Assembly: GCA_001302245.1 (NCBI GenBank)
Contig: LGYU01000007.1
Location: 1-64,000 of the forward strand
Direction: 5' to 3'
DNA: 64,000 bases
Source of the DNA: Chitinophagaceae bacterium PMP191F
GTDB taxonomy: Bacteria > Bacteroidota > Bacteroidia > Chitinophagales > Chitinophagaceae
The position numbers and the translations under genes are program-made. Below are positions 1 to 8,117 of this stretch, one piece after another. The stretch's first letter is position 1. Each line of letters starts with the position of its first letter. Below the pieces are notes generated by a model. It was not told where the DNA came from. It worked only from the letters and a program-made list of their open reading frames with translations, and searched no databases.

Positions 1-696
1 GATGCCAATATTGGCATCCTGCTCTACCACACAGGGACTTTTACCGCCCAGTTCCAGTGTAACGGGTACCAGTTGTTCGGCGGCCAATTGATAGATCTTA
101 CGACCAACGGCTGTACTGCCGGTATAAAAAACATGGTCGAACCGGAACGTATTCATCATGGCCGGAATGATGGTAGCGCCATCACCACCGGCATACAGTA
201 TATATTCCGGCGGAAATGCCGTTTCGATAATGCGTTGTAATACTGCTGCAGTAGCAGGAGCAAACTCACTGGGTTTTACCGCTACACAATTGCCGGCGGC
301 AATAGCTCCTGCAAGTGGCGCCAGTAATAGTTGCAGCGGGTAGTTCCACGGAGCAATGATCAGTACTACGCCCAGCGGCTCGTGCAGAATACGGCTGGAA
401 GAAGGAAAATTGGCCAGGTTAGTGCGGGCAGCCTGCGGCCGCATATAACGTCGCAGGTTCTTAAGCAGTTTGTTGATAGTAGACAGCACAAAACCAGTTT
501 CGGTGATCCAGCACTCCTCAGGATTTTTTTTCAGATCGGTATACAGAGCCTGCTGTATATCGGCTTCGTGTTGCAGTATAGCGTTTTTCAGATACTGCAA
601 TTGTTGTTTGCGAAAAGCATAGCTGCGGGTGGCTCCACTGTCAAAATAGCGCCGCAATGCTGCCAGTGGTTGTTCAACAGAAGCAGGACTTATCAT
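1..696 (-). CDS. Aldehyde dehydrogenase, N-terminal part (runs off the window)
   Basis: This minus-strand frame is open from an ATG at 696 to the window edge, so only the first 232 codons are present. The translation has the NAD(P)-aldehyde dehydrogenase pattern: an N-terminal helical segment, IAPWNYPL (the nucleotide-binding WN motif), VAVKPSE, then FYTGSTAVGRKI and VTLELGGKSP, the segment with the general-base glutamate. The catalytic cysteine lies beyond the edge. The short spacing to these motifs fits the class 3-like (YwdH/ALDH3) group, which oxidises fatty or aromatic aldehydes. It starts divergently from pyrH with about 195 bp between. The family call is firm; the substrate is unknown. 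Confidence 0.9.
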   Translation of the reverse strand, partial: MISPASVEQPLAALRRYFDSGATRSYAFRKQQLQYLKNAILQHEADIQQALYTDLKKNPEECWITETGFVLSTINKLLKNLRRYMRPQAARTNLANFPSSSRILHEPLGVVLIIAPWNYPLQLLLAPLAGAIAAGNCVAVKPSEFAPATAAVLQRIIETAFPPEYILYAGGDGATIIPAMMNTFRFDHVFYTGSTAVGRKIYQLAAEQLVPVTLELGGKSPCVVEQDANIGI

Positions 697-891
697 AAAA
701 TCAGGATTTATAATTCAGCAACAGAATACAAAAGGTAAGCGTTTTATTGTTGTAGTAAAAAGGATGGGGACATAAAAAATGTGTTTACCGGTATACGCGG
801 TGAATAAGCGGATAGCAGAAAACCGCTAAAGATTAATAAAAATTCTTTTCTTTGCACAGCTATCTAAACATCTAAAAACTGCTATTATCAC

Positions 892-1605
892 ATGTTACCA
901 AAGTACAAACGTGTTCTGTTGAAATTGTCTGGCGAGTCGTTAATGGGTGATAAAAGTTTTGGATTAGACCCTGTGGTACTGGAGCAATACTCACGCGACA
1001 TTAAGCAGATTGCCGATCTGGGAGTGCAGGTGGCTATTGTAATAGGAGGCGGTAACATTTACCGAGGAATGAACGAAGCGGAAACCGGCATTGAACGTGC
1101 ACACGGCGACTATATGGGCATGCTGGCCACCGTGATCAATGGAATGGCATTGCAGGCCATGCTGGAAAAAACAGGCGTATATACACGTTTGCAGAGTGCC
1201 ATTAAAATGGAGCAGATAGCCGAGCCGTACATCCGCAGACGCGCTATCCGTCATGTGGAAAAAGGTCGTGTTGTGATCTTCGGCGCCGGTACCGGAAATC
1301 CTTATTTTACTACTGATACTGCCGGTTCGCTGCGTGCTATAGAAATACAGGCAGACGTTATTCTGAAAGGTACCCGTGTTGACGGCATTTATACAGCCGA
1401 TCCGGAGAAAGACCCCACAGCTAAAAAATACGATGTGATCACCTTCCAGGAATGTATCTCCAAAAACCTGCGGGTTATGGATATGACTGCATTTACCCTG
1501 TGTATGGAAAACAAGCTGCCTATTATCGTATTTGATATGAACAAGCCCGGTAACCTGATGAAAGTGATCCGCGGCGAGAAAGTAGGTACGCTGGTAACCT
1601 CCTGA
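892..1605 (+). CDS. pyrH: UMP kinase (uridylate kinase)
   Basis: A 237-residue protein of the amino-acid-kinase fold that phosphorylates UMP to UDP with ATP in pyrimidine nucleotide synthesis (cytoplasm, hexameric in characterised members). Visible signatures are the N-terminal [12 protein letters not shown] lysine/glycine motif, VIGGGN near residue 50, [14 protein letters not shown] near 130-143 (UMP-binding loop) and [12 protein letters not shown] near 165. Length matches the bacterial PyrH family exactly. It stands alone on this strand, without the tsf/frr neighbours seen in many other phyla. Very confident. Confidence 0.97.
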   Translation: MLPKYKRVLLKLSGESLMGDKSFGLDPVVLEQYSRDIKQIADLGVQVAIVIGGGNIYRGMNEAETGIERAHGDYMGMLATVINGMALQAMLEKTGVYTRLQSAIKMEQIAEPYIRRRAIRHVEKGRVVIFGAGTGNPYFTTDTAGSLRAIEIQADVILKGTRVDGIYTADPEKDPTAKKYDVITFQECISKNLRVMDMTAFTLCMENKLPIIVFDMNKPGNLMKVIRGEKVGTLVTS

Positions 1606-1792
1606 TAACCAGTTATAGAAAATATTGTTATGTATTTCCTTGTAAATCTTATCCAGTCGCACTATTTTTCTGTCCGGAATTATATGCGAAACGTACCGTT
1701 CTCTGCTTTGGTAACATTCATATCCGGTGAGAAACAGGAATCTGTTTTTTGTCAGGCCCATTAAAGGCGAAAAAACTCAGTTCCGAACCGTT

Positions 1793-2887
1793 ATGAATTC
1801 ATTACCCGTCATATTGAGCACTCAGATGATTGTAGGGCTGCCTGAAATTATCGTTTTCCTGCTGGGGGCAGCCGGTCTTGGATTTGCTATTCACTTCTTT
1901 ATCTTCAGTCGTCGTTCCATGCAGATCTCTGCATCAGAGCCCTCTGTACTGGCCGAATCCGGTATCAGTGAACCTGAAGCCGATCAGTGGCGTATTAAAT
2001 ACTTTGAAACACGCGATGCCCATGAAGAGGTGGTAAAAGAACTGAACCGTGAGCTGGACGAATTGCGCGCCAATGAGGAAGTGCTGTTGCTGGAAATAGA
2101 AGAACAAAAAAGAGAAATAATCGATCTGCAGGGTGCGCTGGATGAAAGACCGCCGCTACCGGCAACTGATTATGACTATAATGAGGAAGAGGACGAACTT
2201 TCTGAAGAGGAACCTGCTGAGATCATTCCCCCGCAACAGGCAGGATATCTTTCACAACTACAGAATGTACAGGAAAGCCTGACGGAACACCATCACTATA
2301 TTAACCGCCTGCTGGACCAGGTGAATATGCTGCGCGAATCAGAGCAGAAAAATGCAGAAGCATTGCTACTCAATGAATCTCTCCAGGTTGAATTACAGCA
2401 CATACAGAATACGCTGACTGAGAAAGATGCTGAAATCAATCGTTTGCGTGCGCAACAATTGCTGGCCGGCGAAATGAAAGAACGGTTGGAGAAATCATAC
2501 GAAGAATTTAATACATTGCGTGCAAAGCTGCAGAAAATGGAATCTTATTTCACGCATATGCGGCATAACAGCATGGAGTATGAAGAACTGCAGCAAAGTC
2601 ATTTTAAACTGGCCAAGGATTTTGATGAACTGAAACAACGCCAGCTTGCACTAATTGAAGAGAACCAGCGCCTGAGCCGCGTATTGACCGATACAGAAGA
2701 AAAACTACGCGAATCAAATTTCCAGCGTCAGCAATTACTCAAAAAAATTACCTTTCTCGAAGAGCTGAGCAATGACTTGCAACAGATAGCACAGCACAAC
2801 AAAAAGCTCGACAGCCAATTGAAACGTATGAGCGAAATTGAAGCCATGCTGAACAGGGTACAGAACAAGCCGGAACAACCCGAGTAA
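1793..2887 (+). CDS. Membrane-anchored coiled-coil protein, function unknown
   Basis: I read a 364-residue protein from the ATG at 1793; an upstream in-frame ATG at 1727 would only add a basic, non-conserved tail. Residues about 8-40 form one hydrophobic helix (IIVFLLGAAGLGFAIHFFIF) followed by SRR, so the bulk should be cytoplasmic. The rest is almost all charged heptad-like helix, Glu/Gln/Leu rich, interrupted by an acidic Pro-containing linker around residues 130-160. This resembles structural or scaffold proteins, but I recognise no named family. It follows pyrH by 187 bp and may have its own promoter. Confidence 0.75.
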   Translation: MNSLPVILSTQMIVGLPEIIVFLLGAAGLGFAIHFFIFSRRSMQISASEPSVLAESGISEPEADQWRIKYFETRDAHEEVVKELNRELDELRANEEVLLLEIEEQKREIIDLQGALDERPPLPATDYDYNEEEDELSEEEPAEIIPPQQAGYLSQLQNVQESLTEHHHYINRLLDQVNMLRESEQKNAEALLLNESLQVELQHIQNTLTEKDAEINRLRAQQLLAGEMKERLEKSYEEFNTLRAKLQKMESYFTHMRHNSMEYEELQQSHFKLAKDFDELKQRQLALIEENQRLSRVLTDTEEKLRESNFQRQQLLKKITFLEELSNDLQQIAQHNKKLDSQLKRMSEIEAMLNRVQNKPEQPE

Positions 2888-2973
2888 GTTGTACATTATA
2901 AGTTTTATGTGTAGGTAGGCTGAGCTTTCAGAAAGTACGAAATACGAAGTTAGAACTACGGATCGCCGCATCG

Positions 2974-3017
2974 ACTATTCATCATTCACTATTGTCCACT
3001 CACAACTCACCATTCAC
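2974..3017. repeat. Degenerate CATTCAC/CACT-rich short tandem tract
   Basis: In the 216-bp gap before pdxH, variations of CATTCACTATT and CACTCACAACTCAC follow one another for about 44 bp. The same style of low-complexity tract occurs between genes in other Bacteroidota. No gene or hairpin was found in it; its role is unknown. Confidence 0.45.
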
Positions 3018-3103
3018 GGCCAGACCTCTCATCTTTACGCCTGATAAAAATCATATCACATTATTGTGCTACTGTTTAATTTTACGGTCTCAATGTAAAC
3101 GTT

Positions 3104-3748
3104 ATGCTGCAAACCGTTGCTGATATCCGTAAAGATTATAAACTGCAATCATTGTCTGAACAGGATGCTGAAGCTACTGCCTGGGCACAGTTTGACAAAT
3201 GGTGGAAAGAAGCGATACACAGTGCTATTGATGAGGTGAATGCTATGACACTGGCCACTGTAAACGCTGCAGGCATTCCTGCAGCGCGTATTGTATTGCT
3301 GAAGGGATATGATGAGCAGGGGTTTACTTTCTTTACCAATTACCAAAGCAATAAGGGACATGATCTTGATGTGCATCCCCATGCCAGCCTGGTGTTTTTC
3401 TGGAAAGAGCTGGAGCGACAGGTGCGTATTACAGGAATTGCAGAAAAAGTAAGTGCGGCAGAAAGCGATGAATATTTTAACAGTCGCCCGCAGGGAAGCC
3501 GTATCGGGGCGTGGACATCTCCGCAAAGCCAGGTGATAGAAAGCCGCCACTGGCTGGAAGAAAGGGAAAAACAGTTTACAGAAACATTCCGTAATCAACC
3601 GCTTACCCGGCCTGAGCACTGGGGCGGGTATAGGATAAAACCGTTATCTGTAGAATTCTGGCAAGGACGTCCCAGCCGTTTGCACGACAGGTTACTATAT
3701 ACTTTGCAGGGAAATGGTAGCTGGAAAATTGAGCGACTGGCGCCGTAG
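3104..3748 (+). CDS. pdxH: Pyridoxamine 5'-phosphate oxidase
   Basis: A 214-residue FMN-dependent oxidase that converts pyridoxine or pyridoxamine 5'-phosphate to pyridoxal 5'-phosphate, the last step of vitamin B6 synthesis and salvage. The split-barrel fold is seen in [29 protein letters not shown]-type strands, followed by [11 protein letters not shown] (FMN phosphate binding), [22 protein letters not shown], and the C-terminal [14 protein letters not shown] motif that defines PdxH against general flavin reductases. Length and the complete C-terminal motif mark it as full length. Start at 3104 gives the normal N-terminal DIRKDY segment. Confidence 0.97.
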   Translation: MLQTVADIRKDYKLQSLSEQDAEATAWAQFDKWWKEAIHSAIDEVNAMTLATVNAAGIPAARIVLLKGYDEQGFTFFTNYQSNKGHDLDVHPHASLVFFWKELERQVRITGIAEKVSAAESDEYFNSRPQGSRIGAWTSPQSQVIESRHWLEEREKQFTETFRNQPLTRPEHWGGYRIKPLSVEFWQGRPSRLHDRLLYTLQGNGSWKIERLAP

Positions 3749-3780
3749 AAAGTTGAAGCGGAGCGAATGGAATGGTAATG

Positions 3781-3839
3781 GTTGACAGGTTGAAAGATTG
3801 ACAATAACTGTATGTATATCAACTTTTCAACCTATCAAC
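3781..3839. repeat. Inverted repeat (15-bp arms) downstream of pdxH
   Basis: Left arm 3781-3795 (GTTGACAGGTTGAAA) and right arm 3825-3839 are complementary at 14 of 15 positions with a 29-nt loop. There is no T-tract directly after the right arm, so it is not a textbook terminator. It separates pdxH (plus) from the convergent bTHX gene (minus) and could end either transcript or protect a 3' end. A partial GGTTGA/GTTGAAAGG echo is seen near 12722. Confidence 0.5.
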
Positions 3840-3850
3840 ATATAAAGGAG

Positions 3851-3955
3851 TTAGCCTTTCTTTTTAGCCACTTTTTTTGTTTTGGCAGATCTTGTTTTGC
3901 CAAAAGAACCTTTGAATATTTTACCTTTTTTGGTTTTTTTATCACCTCTTCCCAT
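3851..3955 (-). CDS. Small ribosomal subunit protein bTHX
   Basis: A 34-residue, strongly basic ORF: it starts MGRGDKKTKKGKIFKGS, goes on through FGKTRSAKTKK, and ends in a lysine run. This is the THX family (MGKGDxKTxRGKI pattern), a short peptide that sits in the head of the 30S subunit in Thermus and is widely present in Bacteroidota. It lies just downstream of HU on the same strand, but the hup terminator lies between them, so it probably has its own promoter. It is too short for usual ORF cutoffs. Confident from the sequence match at the N-terminus. Confidence 0.88.
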   Translation of the reverse strand: MGRGDKKTKKGKIFKGSFGKTRSAKTKKVAKKKG

Positions 3956-3991
3956 AAAAAAATTTATTGAACGGTTATAAATGTTGACTGC

Positions 3992-4053
3992 AAAAATAAA
4001 AAAAGCTCCGATACTTTAACGTACTTATTTATTATACGTTCCGGTATCGGAGC
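3992..4053 (-). terminator. Rho-independent terminator of the HU gene
   Basis: On the minus strand, a perfect 10-bp stem (4044-4053 with 4005-4014, GCTCCGATAC type) is extended by an inner AACGTA/TACGTT pairing and followed by a T-rich tract (3992-4004 read in reverse complement). It lies 22 bp after the HU stop codon. Confidence 0.85.
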
Positions 4054-4075
4054 CAGCATGCGGTAGATGCAGCAA

Positions 4076-4345
4076 TTATAATTTAGCTTGCAGTTCTTTA
4101 CCTGCTTTGAAACGGGCTACTTTTTTAGCCTTGATTTTGATCACAGCACCTGTCTGAGGGTTACGACCATTGCGTGCAGCTCTCTTAGATACTGAAAAAG
4201 TACCAAAGCCAACCAGAGTAACTTTACCACCACCTTTCAGTGTTTTGGTAACTGCTTCAATAAAAGAATCCAGAGCAGCGTTAGCCTGAGTTTTGGTAAC
4301 GCCTGCATCGTCAGCAAGCTTTGCGATCAATTCAGCTTTGTTCAT
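4076..4345 (-). CDS. DNA-binding protein HU
   Basis: An 89-residue histone-like protein that bends and compacts DNA as a dimer in the nucleoid. The start MNKAELIAKLADDAGVTK, the GKVTLVGFGTFSVSKRAAR segment and the beta-arm GRNPQTG with its intercalating proline are all present, with a lysine-rich C-terminus. I take the ATG at 4345 rather than the upstream alternative because MNKAEL is the family's conserved N-terminus and a good promoter lies 30 bp above it. It is followed by a strong terminator, so it is monocistronic. Confidence 0.96.
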   Translation of the reverse strand: MNKAELIAKLADDAGVTKTQANAALDSFIEAVTKTLKGGGKVTLVGFGTFSVSKRAARNGRNPQTGAVIKIKAKKVARFKAGKELQAKL

Positions 4346-4375
4346 AGTGTAATGTTTTAAATATTTAAGGCAGAA

Positions 4376-4406
4376 CAAATTTAGCCGCTTTTTGATTTCA
4401 ACAAAA
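4376..4406 (-). promoter_or_regulatory. Bacteroidota sigma-A-type promoter of HU
   Basis: Reading the minus strand, TTTTG (4402-4406) is followed after 18 bp by TAAATTTG (4376-4383), an exact match to the Bacteroidota -7 consensus TAnnTTTG. The box ends about 30 nt before the HU ATG. Confidence 0.7.
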
Positions 4407-4518
4407 TTTTTCTATCTGAAAATTAACATTTCCAAAAATGCTACAACCCGCTTGGGACAAGGTTTTTAACGTTTTCGGTTTTTAACAAGGTAGCATAGTG
4501 TTTTTACCTGGTACGCTG

Positions 4519-4579
4519 AAATCCGCTACAGCACTGTGTTTCACGCGATGAGGCTGAAATGCCTGCCTGTAGCGGGTTT
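4519..4579. other. Long hairpin in the HU upstream region
   Basis: Arms 4519-4531 and 4567-4579 pair over 13 bp with one G-T wobble (core CCGCTACAG / CTGTAGCGG), enclosing 35 nt. No ORF crosses it convincingly. It lies between the HU promoter and the 3' end of the DUF4286 gene, so it may be a terminator-like or small structured element. Confidence 0.45.
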
Positions 4580-4636
4580 GAGAGGAATATACAAACTATT
4601 TTCATATCGCCTAAACGAAAATAATCTTATCCACAC

Positions 4637-4942
4637 TTAGTTCACAACCTGCATTACAGTGCGAAATGCAATGTACAGGTCACCCCATCTTTCCTGTGCC
4701 ATTCGCTGCAATGCATCGGCATGTTGTGCATTATATTGTTCATACGTTTCCCATGTAGGACTGAAAAACTGTATTACGTAGGTAACACCATCGCTTTCGT
4801 CCTGCTCCAGCAAACGGAACATTTTATAGTCTGTAAACTTGCCGGTGGCCATTAAGGCCGGTATATGTACCTGCTGCTGCCACTGCACCCATGCTTTTTC
4901 AATAGCAGGATGAATTTTTACGGTAGTATTATATACAATCAT
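4637..4942 (-). CDS. DUF4286 family protein
   Basis: A 101-residue soluble protein starting MIVYNTTVKIHPAIEKAW, with the pattern MIxYNVTVxV...WxxWMxxxHIPxxMxTGxF that defines DUF4286, and a C-terminal RWGDLYIAFRTVMQVV strand. Such proteins have a dimeric alpha/beta-barrel-like (ferredoxin-like) look. The function is unknown. It lies downstream of exonuclease III on the same strand with about 80 bp between; co-transcription is possible. Confidence 0.85.
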   Translation of the reverse strand: MIVYNTTVKIHPAIEKAWVQWQQQVHIPALMATGKFTDYKMFRLLEQDESDGVTYVIQFFSPTWETYEQYNAQHADALQRMAQERWGDLYIAFRTVMQVVN

Positions 4943-5023
4943 CGGGTAACTGTTGTTTAATGGCAGTAAGGAAAAGATGTATATACTGGATAAGTATACA
5001 ACACCACTGTTATTGGTACCACT

Positions 5024-5791
5024 TTATTTTTTCAGTTCCAGGTACACAGGGCAATGATCACTATGTTTTACATCGGGGAATATCTCAGCATCTTTCAATT
5101 GTGCTTTCAATGGATTGGTAACATTGATGTAGTCAATACGCCATCCTTTATTCTGTAGTCGCACACTTGGGAAACGCTGGCTCCACCAACTGTAACGATG
5201 GGGTTCATTGTGAAAAACACGGAATGAATCTATCCAGCCTGAATCCAGGAATTTATCCATCCATGCTTTTTCTTCGGGTAAGAAACCGGAAGAGTTCTTA
5301 TTGCCTTTGGGATCATGAATATCGATATCCTTATGTGCAATATTATAATCACCACAAAGGATCAGTTTGGGGTGTTTTTGCTGTAATTCCTGCAGGTAAG
5401 TATGCAATTCATCCAGCCACTGGTATTTGAATGTCTGCCGTACATCACCCGTGGTACCGGAAGGAAAATAAGCATTGATCAGGCGGATATCGCCAAAATC
5501 AAGCTGTATTACCCTGCCTTCTTCATCGCTGGTGCTGTGCCCCGTGCCATATTCAACATGATCGGGCTGTATTTTGGTAAGTACCGCCACACCGCTATAT
5601 CCTTTTTTAGCAGCAGAGAACCAGTAATCATGATATCCCAGTTCAGTGAATAACTGGTGATTTACATTGTCTTTATGAGCCTTGGTTTCCTGCAGGCAAA
5701 TGATATCAGCGGGATCTGTTTTAAGCCAGTCAACGAAGCCCTTATTCATGGCCGCACGGATGCCGTTGACATTGTAACTGATGATGCGCAT
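5024..5791 (-). CDS. Exodeoxyribonuclease III (AP endonuclease)
   Basis: A 255-residue endonuclease/exonuclease/phosphatase-fold enzyme of the Xth/ExoA type that cleaves abasic sites in base-excision repair. Seen are MRIISYNVNGIRAA (Asn ligand), IICLQETKA (catalytic Glu), GDYNIAHKDID (Asp-Asn pair), WRIDYINVT (Asp) and the terminal HSDHCPVYLEL (catalytic His). I use the ATG at 5791 since MRIISYN is the conserved start. It is divergent from the LOG gene, with only 41 bp between start codons, so the two share a compact promoter region. Confidence 0.95.
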   Translation of the reverse strand: MRIISYNVNGIRAAMNKGFVDWLKTDPADIICLQETKAHKDNVNHQLFTELGYHDYWFSAAKKGYSGVAVLTKIQPDHVEYGTGHSTSDEEGRVIQLDFGDIRLINAYFPSGTTGDVRQTFKYQWLDELHTYLQELQQKHPKLILCGDYNIAHKDIDIHDPKGNKNSSGFLPEEKAWMDKFLDSGWIDSFRVFHNEPHRYSWWSQRFPSVRLQNKGWRIDYINVTNPLKAQLKDAEIFPDVKHSDHCPVYLELKK

Positions 5792-5832
5792 GCAATTATT
5801 ATTTAATTTGCCCGGCAATTTACATTATTGAT

Positions 5833-6582
5833 ATGGAAGCAGCATCAGTAAAGGACAAGATCGATCCGATAATCCCCCCACGGGAACATATTTATCTCGA
5901 TGGCCCGAAACCACGAACGTACGAGTTGAAATTTGCCTGGCAGGTATTCAGCCAGTTCATTAAAGGATTCCGTACACTGCATTTTGTGGGACCTTGTGTA
6001 ACAGTTTTCGGTTCTGCGCGGTTTAAAGAAGAGCACAGGTATTACCAGGCGGCGCGTGAATTTGGTAAACGTATAGCAGATGCAGGTTTTACTACCATGA
6101 CAGGTGGCGGACCAGGTATTATGGAAGCAGCCAACCGCGGCGCTTTTGAAAGCGGCGGTGAATCAGTAGGTTGTAATATCCGTTTGCCGTTTGAACAGCA
6201 TCCCAACCCATACCTGCATAAGTCCATTACATTCGATTTTTTCTTTTTACGCAAAGTGATCCTGGTAAAATATTCCTATGCCTTTGTTATTTTGCCGGGC
6301 GGTTTTGGTACCATGGATGAGTTTTTTGAAACCCTTACATTGGTGCAGACCAAAACCATTACACAGTTTCCGGTAGTATTATTCGGGAAAGAGTATTATC
6401 AGAAATTGTGGGAAGCAATGGAAGATATGGCAGCACAGGGTACCATCAGCCCCGAAGATATGAAGCTGGTTTTGCTGACAGACAGTGTTGATGAAGCCAT
6501 GCATCATATTCAAACATACATTAAACAGAACTACGTGGTAAAGCCACGCAAACGTTTGTGGTGGTTGTTTGAAAAACGGTAA
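5833..6582 (+). CDS. LOG-family protein (TIGR00730, cytokinin-activating-type nucleotide hydrolase)
   Basis: A 249-residue Rossmann-like protein. The defining motifs are GSARFKEEHRYY, TGGGPGIMEAANRGA and LPGGFGTMDEFFE, the last two forming the active site of LOG phosphoribohydrolases, which release the base from nucleoside 5'-monophosphates. In bacteria the true substrate is often unknown (PpnN-like AMP cleavage in some). An N-terminal extension of about 45 residues with a Pro-rich start precedes the domain. It is transcribed with the small membrane protein gene about 95 bp downstream, or alone. Confidence 0.9.
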   Translation: MEAASVKDKIDPIIPPREHIYLDGPKPRTYELKFAWQVFSQFIKGFRTLHFVGPCVTVFGSARFKEEHRYYQAAREFGKRIADAGFTTMTGGGPGIMEAANRGAFESGGESVGCNIRLPFEQHPNPYLHKSITFDFFFLRKVILVKYSYAFVILPGGFGTMDEFFETLTLVQTKTITQFPVVLFGKEYYQKLWEAMEDMAAQGTISPEDMKLVLLTDSVDEAMHHIQTYIKQNYVVKPRKRLWWLFEKR

Positions 6583-6677
6583 CAGAAGAGCTAGCTTCAG
6601 CATGAAACATATTCGATTTTTCACCTGTTTGAAAAGCAACAGAGAGTTGTTTATATTAGGAGCCTAAACCCCCTGAT

Positions 6678-7118
6678 ATGGAACAACAACCCTTAACCGA
6701 ACCAGCAGAACAGGAAAGCGTTTTTTCTGAAGAAGACCTGCTGAACAATCATGAATATGACAAACATGTGCGGCAGGCCCGCAACGCTATCTGGGTAATA
6801 GCTGCTATCCAGTTTGTTGCAGCCTTCATCACTGCTTTTACAGGGCCTGAAGATATATTCTGGTACAACCTGGGTATTATGGGCGTTATTGCCCTGATCT
6901 TCCTGGCATTGGGCGTGTGGGCGCAGAGAAAGCCTTATCCGGCTATTTTATCAACCCTGGTATTGTATAGCCTGCTGGTGGTGGTAGATCTTATAGCTGA
7001 CCCCACAAGCATTATAAAAGGTATTATCCTGAAAGTGGCAATTGTGATCTACCTGGTCAAAGGATTGAAAGATGCACAGGAAGCACAACGATTAAAAGAG
7101 ATACTGAACAACCGATAA
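6678..7118 (+). CDS. Small integral membrane protein, unknown function
   Basis: A 146-residue protein with an acidic soluble N-terminus (about 40 residues) and four hydrophobic helices: AIWVIAAIQFVAAFITAF, IFWYNLGIMGVIALIFLALGV, PAILSTLVLYSLLVVVDLI and ILKVAIVIYLVKGL. The C-terminus is a short charged helix. The pattern of cytosolic acidic tail plus four TMs is common in Bacteroidota, but I recognise no named domain. A bidirectional terminator follows at once. It may share a transcript with the LOG gene upstream. Confidence 0.75.
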   Translation: MEQQPLTEPAEQESVFSEEDLLNNHEYDKHVRQARNAIWVIAAIQFVAAFITAFTGPEDIFWYNLGIMGVIALIFLALGVWAQRKPYPAILSTLVLYSLLVVVDLIADPTSIIKGIILKVAIVIYLVKGLKDAQEAQRLKEILNNR

Positions 7119-7133
7119 ACGGTTAACAGCAAT

Positions 7134-7171
7134 AAAAAACGGAGTATAGTCATTGCTATACTCCGTTTTTT
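7134..7171. terminator. Bidirectional Rho-independent terminator
   Basis: AAAAAACGGAGTATAG (7134-7149) and its exact complement (7156-7171) flank a 6-nt loop, giving A-tract, stem and T-tract on both strands. It sits between the convergent genes ending at 7118 (plus) and 7196 (minus). Confidence 0.92.
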
Positions 7172-7195
7172 ATGTTTTGCCTTCCGGCAGGATTG

Positions 7196-7993
7196 TTATA
7201 AGGTTACACCCAGGTTCAGGATGATCTCTGCTGTACCAAAAGCCTGTCTTGCATGGCCTTTGTATATGCGCAAGCCTGAGTAACGTGCGTAGTCCAGTTT
7301 GCCGGCAAATTCAAGGTATACGTGTTTGAAGAAGGTAGAACGCAATGCACCTTCAATACCGGTATTCCATCCGCCGATCTGGAAATGCGGTTCATTTTTC
7401 TGGTTAAAGAAACTGTTCTCAACGTGCGGAATCACAGGACCTATACCGAACTTACCCAGCGCATCAATTTTAATGCTATTGCTTTGGTTGGCATACCAGT
7501 GCCAGCGTTTTACGATATTGATCAGCAGAAAATTAGCACCGTTGTTCAGGTAGTAAAAGAAGCCATTGCCCTCGGAAAAGTTTACAGTACTGTCAACAGA
7601 ACGGCCATTCAACCTGCCTTTTACATTTACATCCTTGCCATCGGTAATGATGTATTTGGTATGGTCGAAGTTGATCTCAATACCCAGATCATGTTTATCA
7701 TTAAAAAAATAGCCAATACGGTAATTGTACTGTGGAATGGTGATGGCCTTGCTCAGCAGTCCTTCATCCCAACCGGGGTGATCGTGTGCGGTTACACGGC
7801 GGAATGTATAGTCATTGCCTAATTCTGGCTGACTGATCTTTAAGTTACTGCGTGTGTACCACTCCTTGTTATAACCCCAGGAAAAATAAAACTCCCCTTT
7901 TTTGCGGGTAGTACGCGTGGTTTGGGCTTTCATTGCAAAAGGAGCCAATATTAATACCACCAGAACGATTTTTCTAACCTTGCTACTCAACAT
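7196..7993 (-). CDS. Secreted beta-barrel-like protein, unknown function
   Basis: A 265-residue protein with a clear signal peptide (KIVLVVLILAPFAMKAQ, cut likely after KAQ). The mature part alternates aromatic and polar residues in about eight strand-like stretches, with charged loops, and ends in a hydrophobic strand (TAEIILNLGVTL), as outer-membrane barrels do. FYFSWGYNKEWY early in the mature protein is typical of small Bacteroidota OmpW-like barrels. No specific family is recognised. It is the last gene of the minus-strand block, bounded by the terminator at 7134-7171. Confidence 0.7.
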   Translation of the reverse strand: MLSSKVRKIVLVVLILAPFAMKAQTTRTTRKKGEFYFSWGYNKEWYTRSNLKISQPELGNDYTFRRVTAHDHPGWDEGLLSKAITIPQYNYRIGYFFNDKHDLGIEINFDHTKYIITDGKDVNVKGRLNGRSVDSTVNFSEGNGFFYYLNNGANFLLINIVKRWHWYANQSNSIKIDALGKFGIGPVIPHVENSFFNQKNEPHFQIGGWNTGIEGALRSTFFKHVYLEFAGKLDYARYSGLRIYKGHARQAFGTAEIILNLGVTL

Positions 7994-8117
7994 AATTCTA
8001 CTGTTTAACGGATTGGGTCGGTCTTAGGTGGCGCAAAGATACTAATCAAAAGGTTCTCCGTCAACCGGCTTTCTGTCTGATTGTTTACCCCCTGATCACG
8101 ATAAGCAACAGGCTGTA

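Noticed and set aside
991-1761. 256-codon ORF opposite pyrH
   Set aside because: It is the antisense shadow of the conserved pyrH frame and has no family features.
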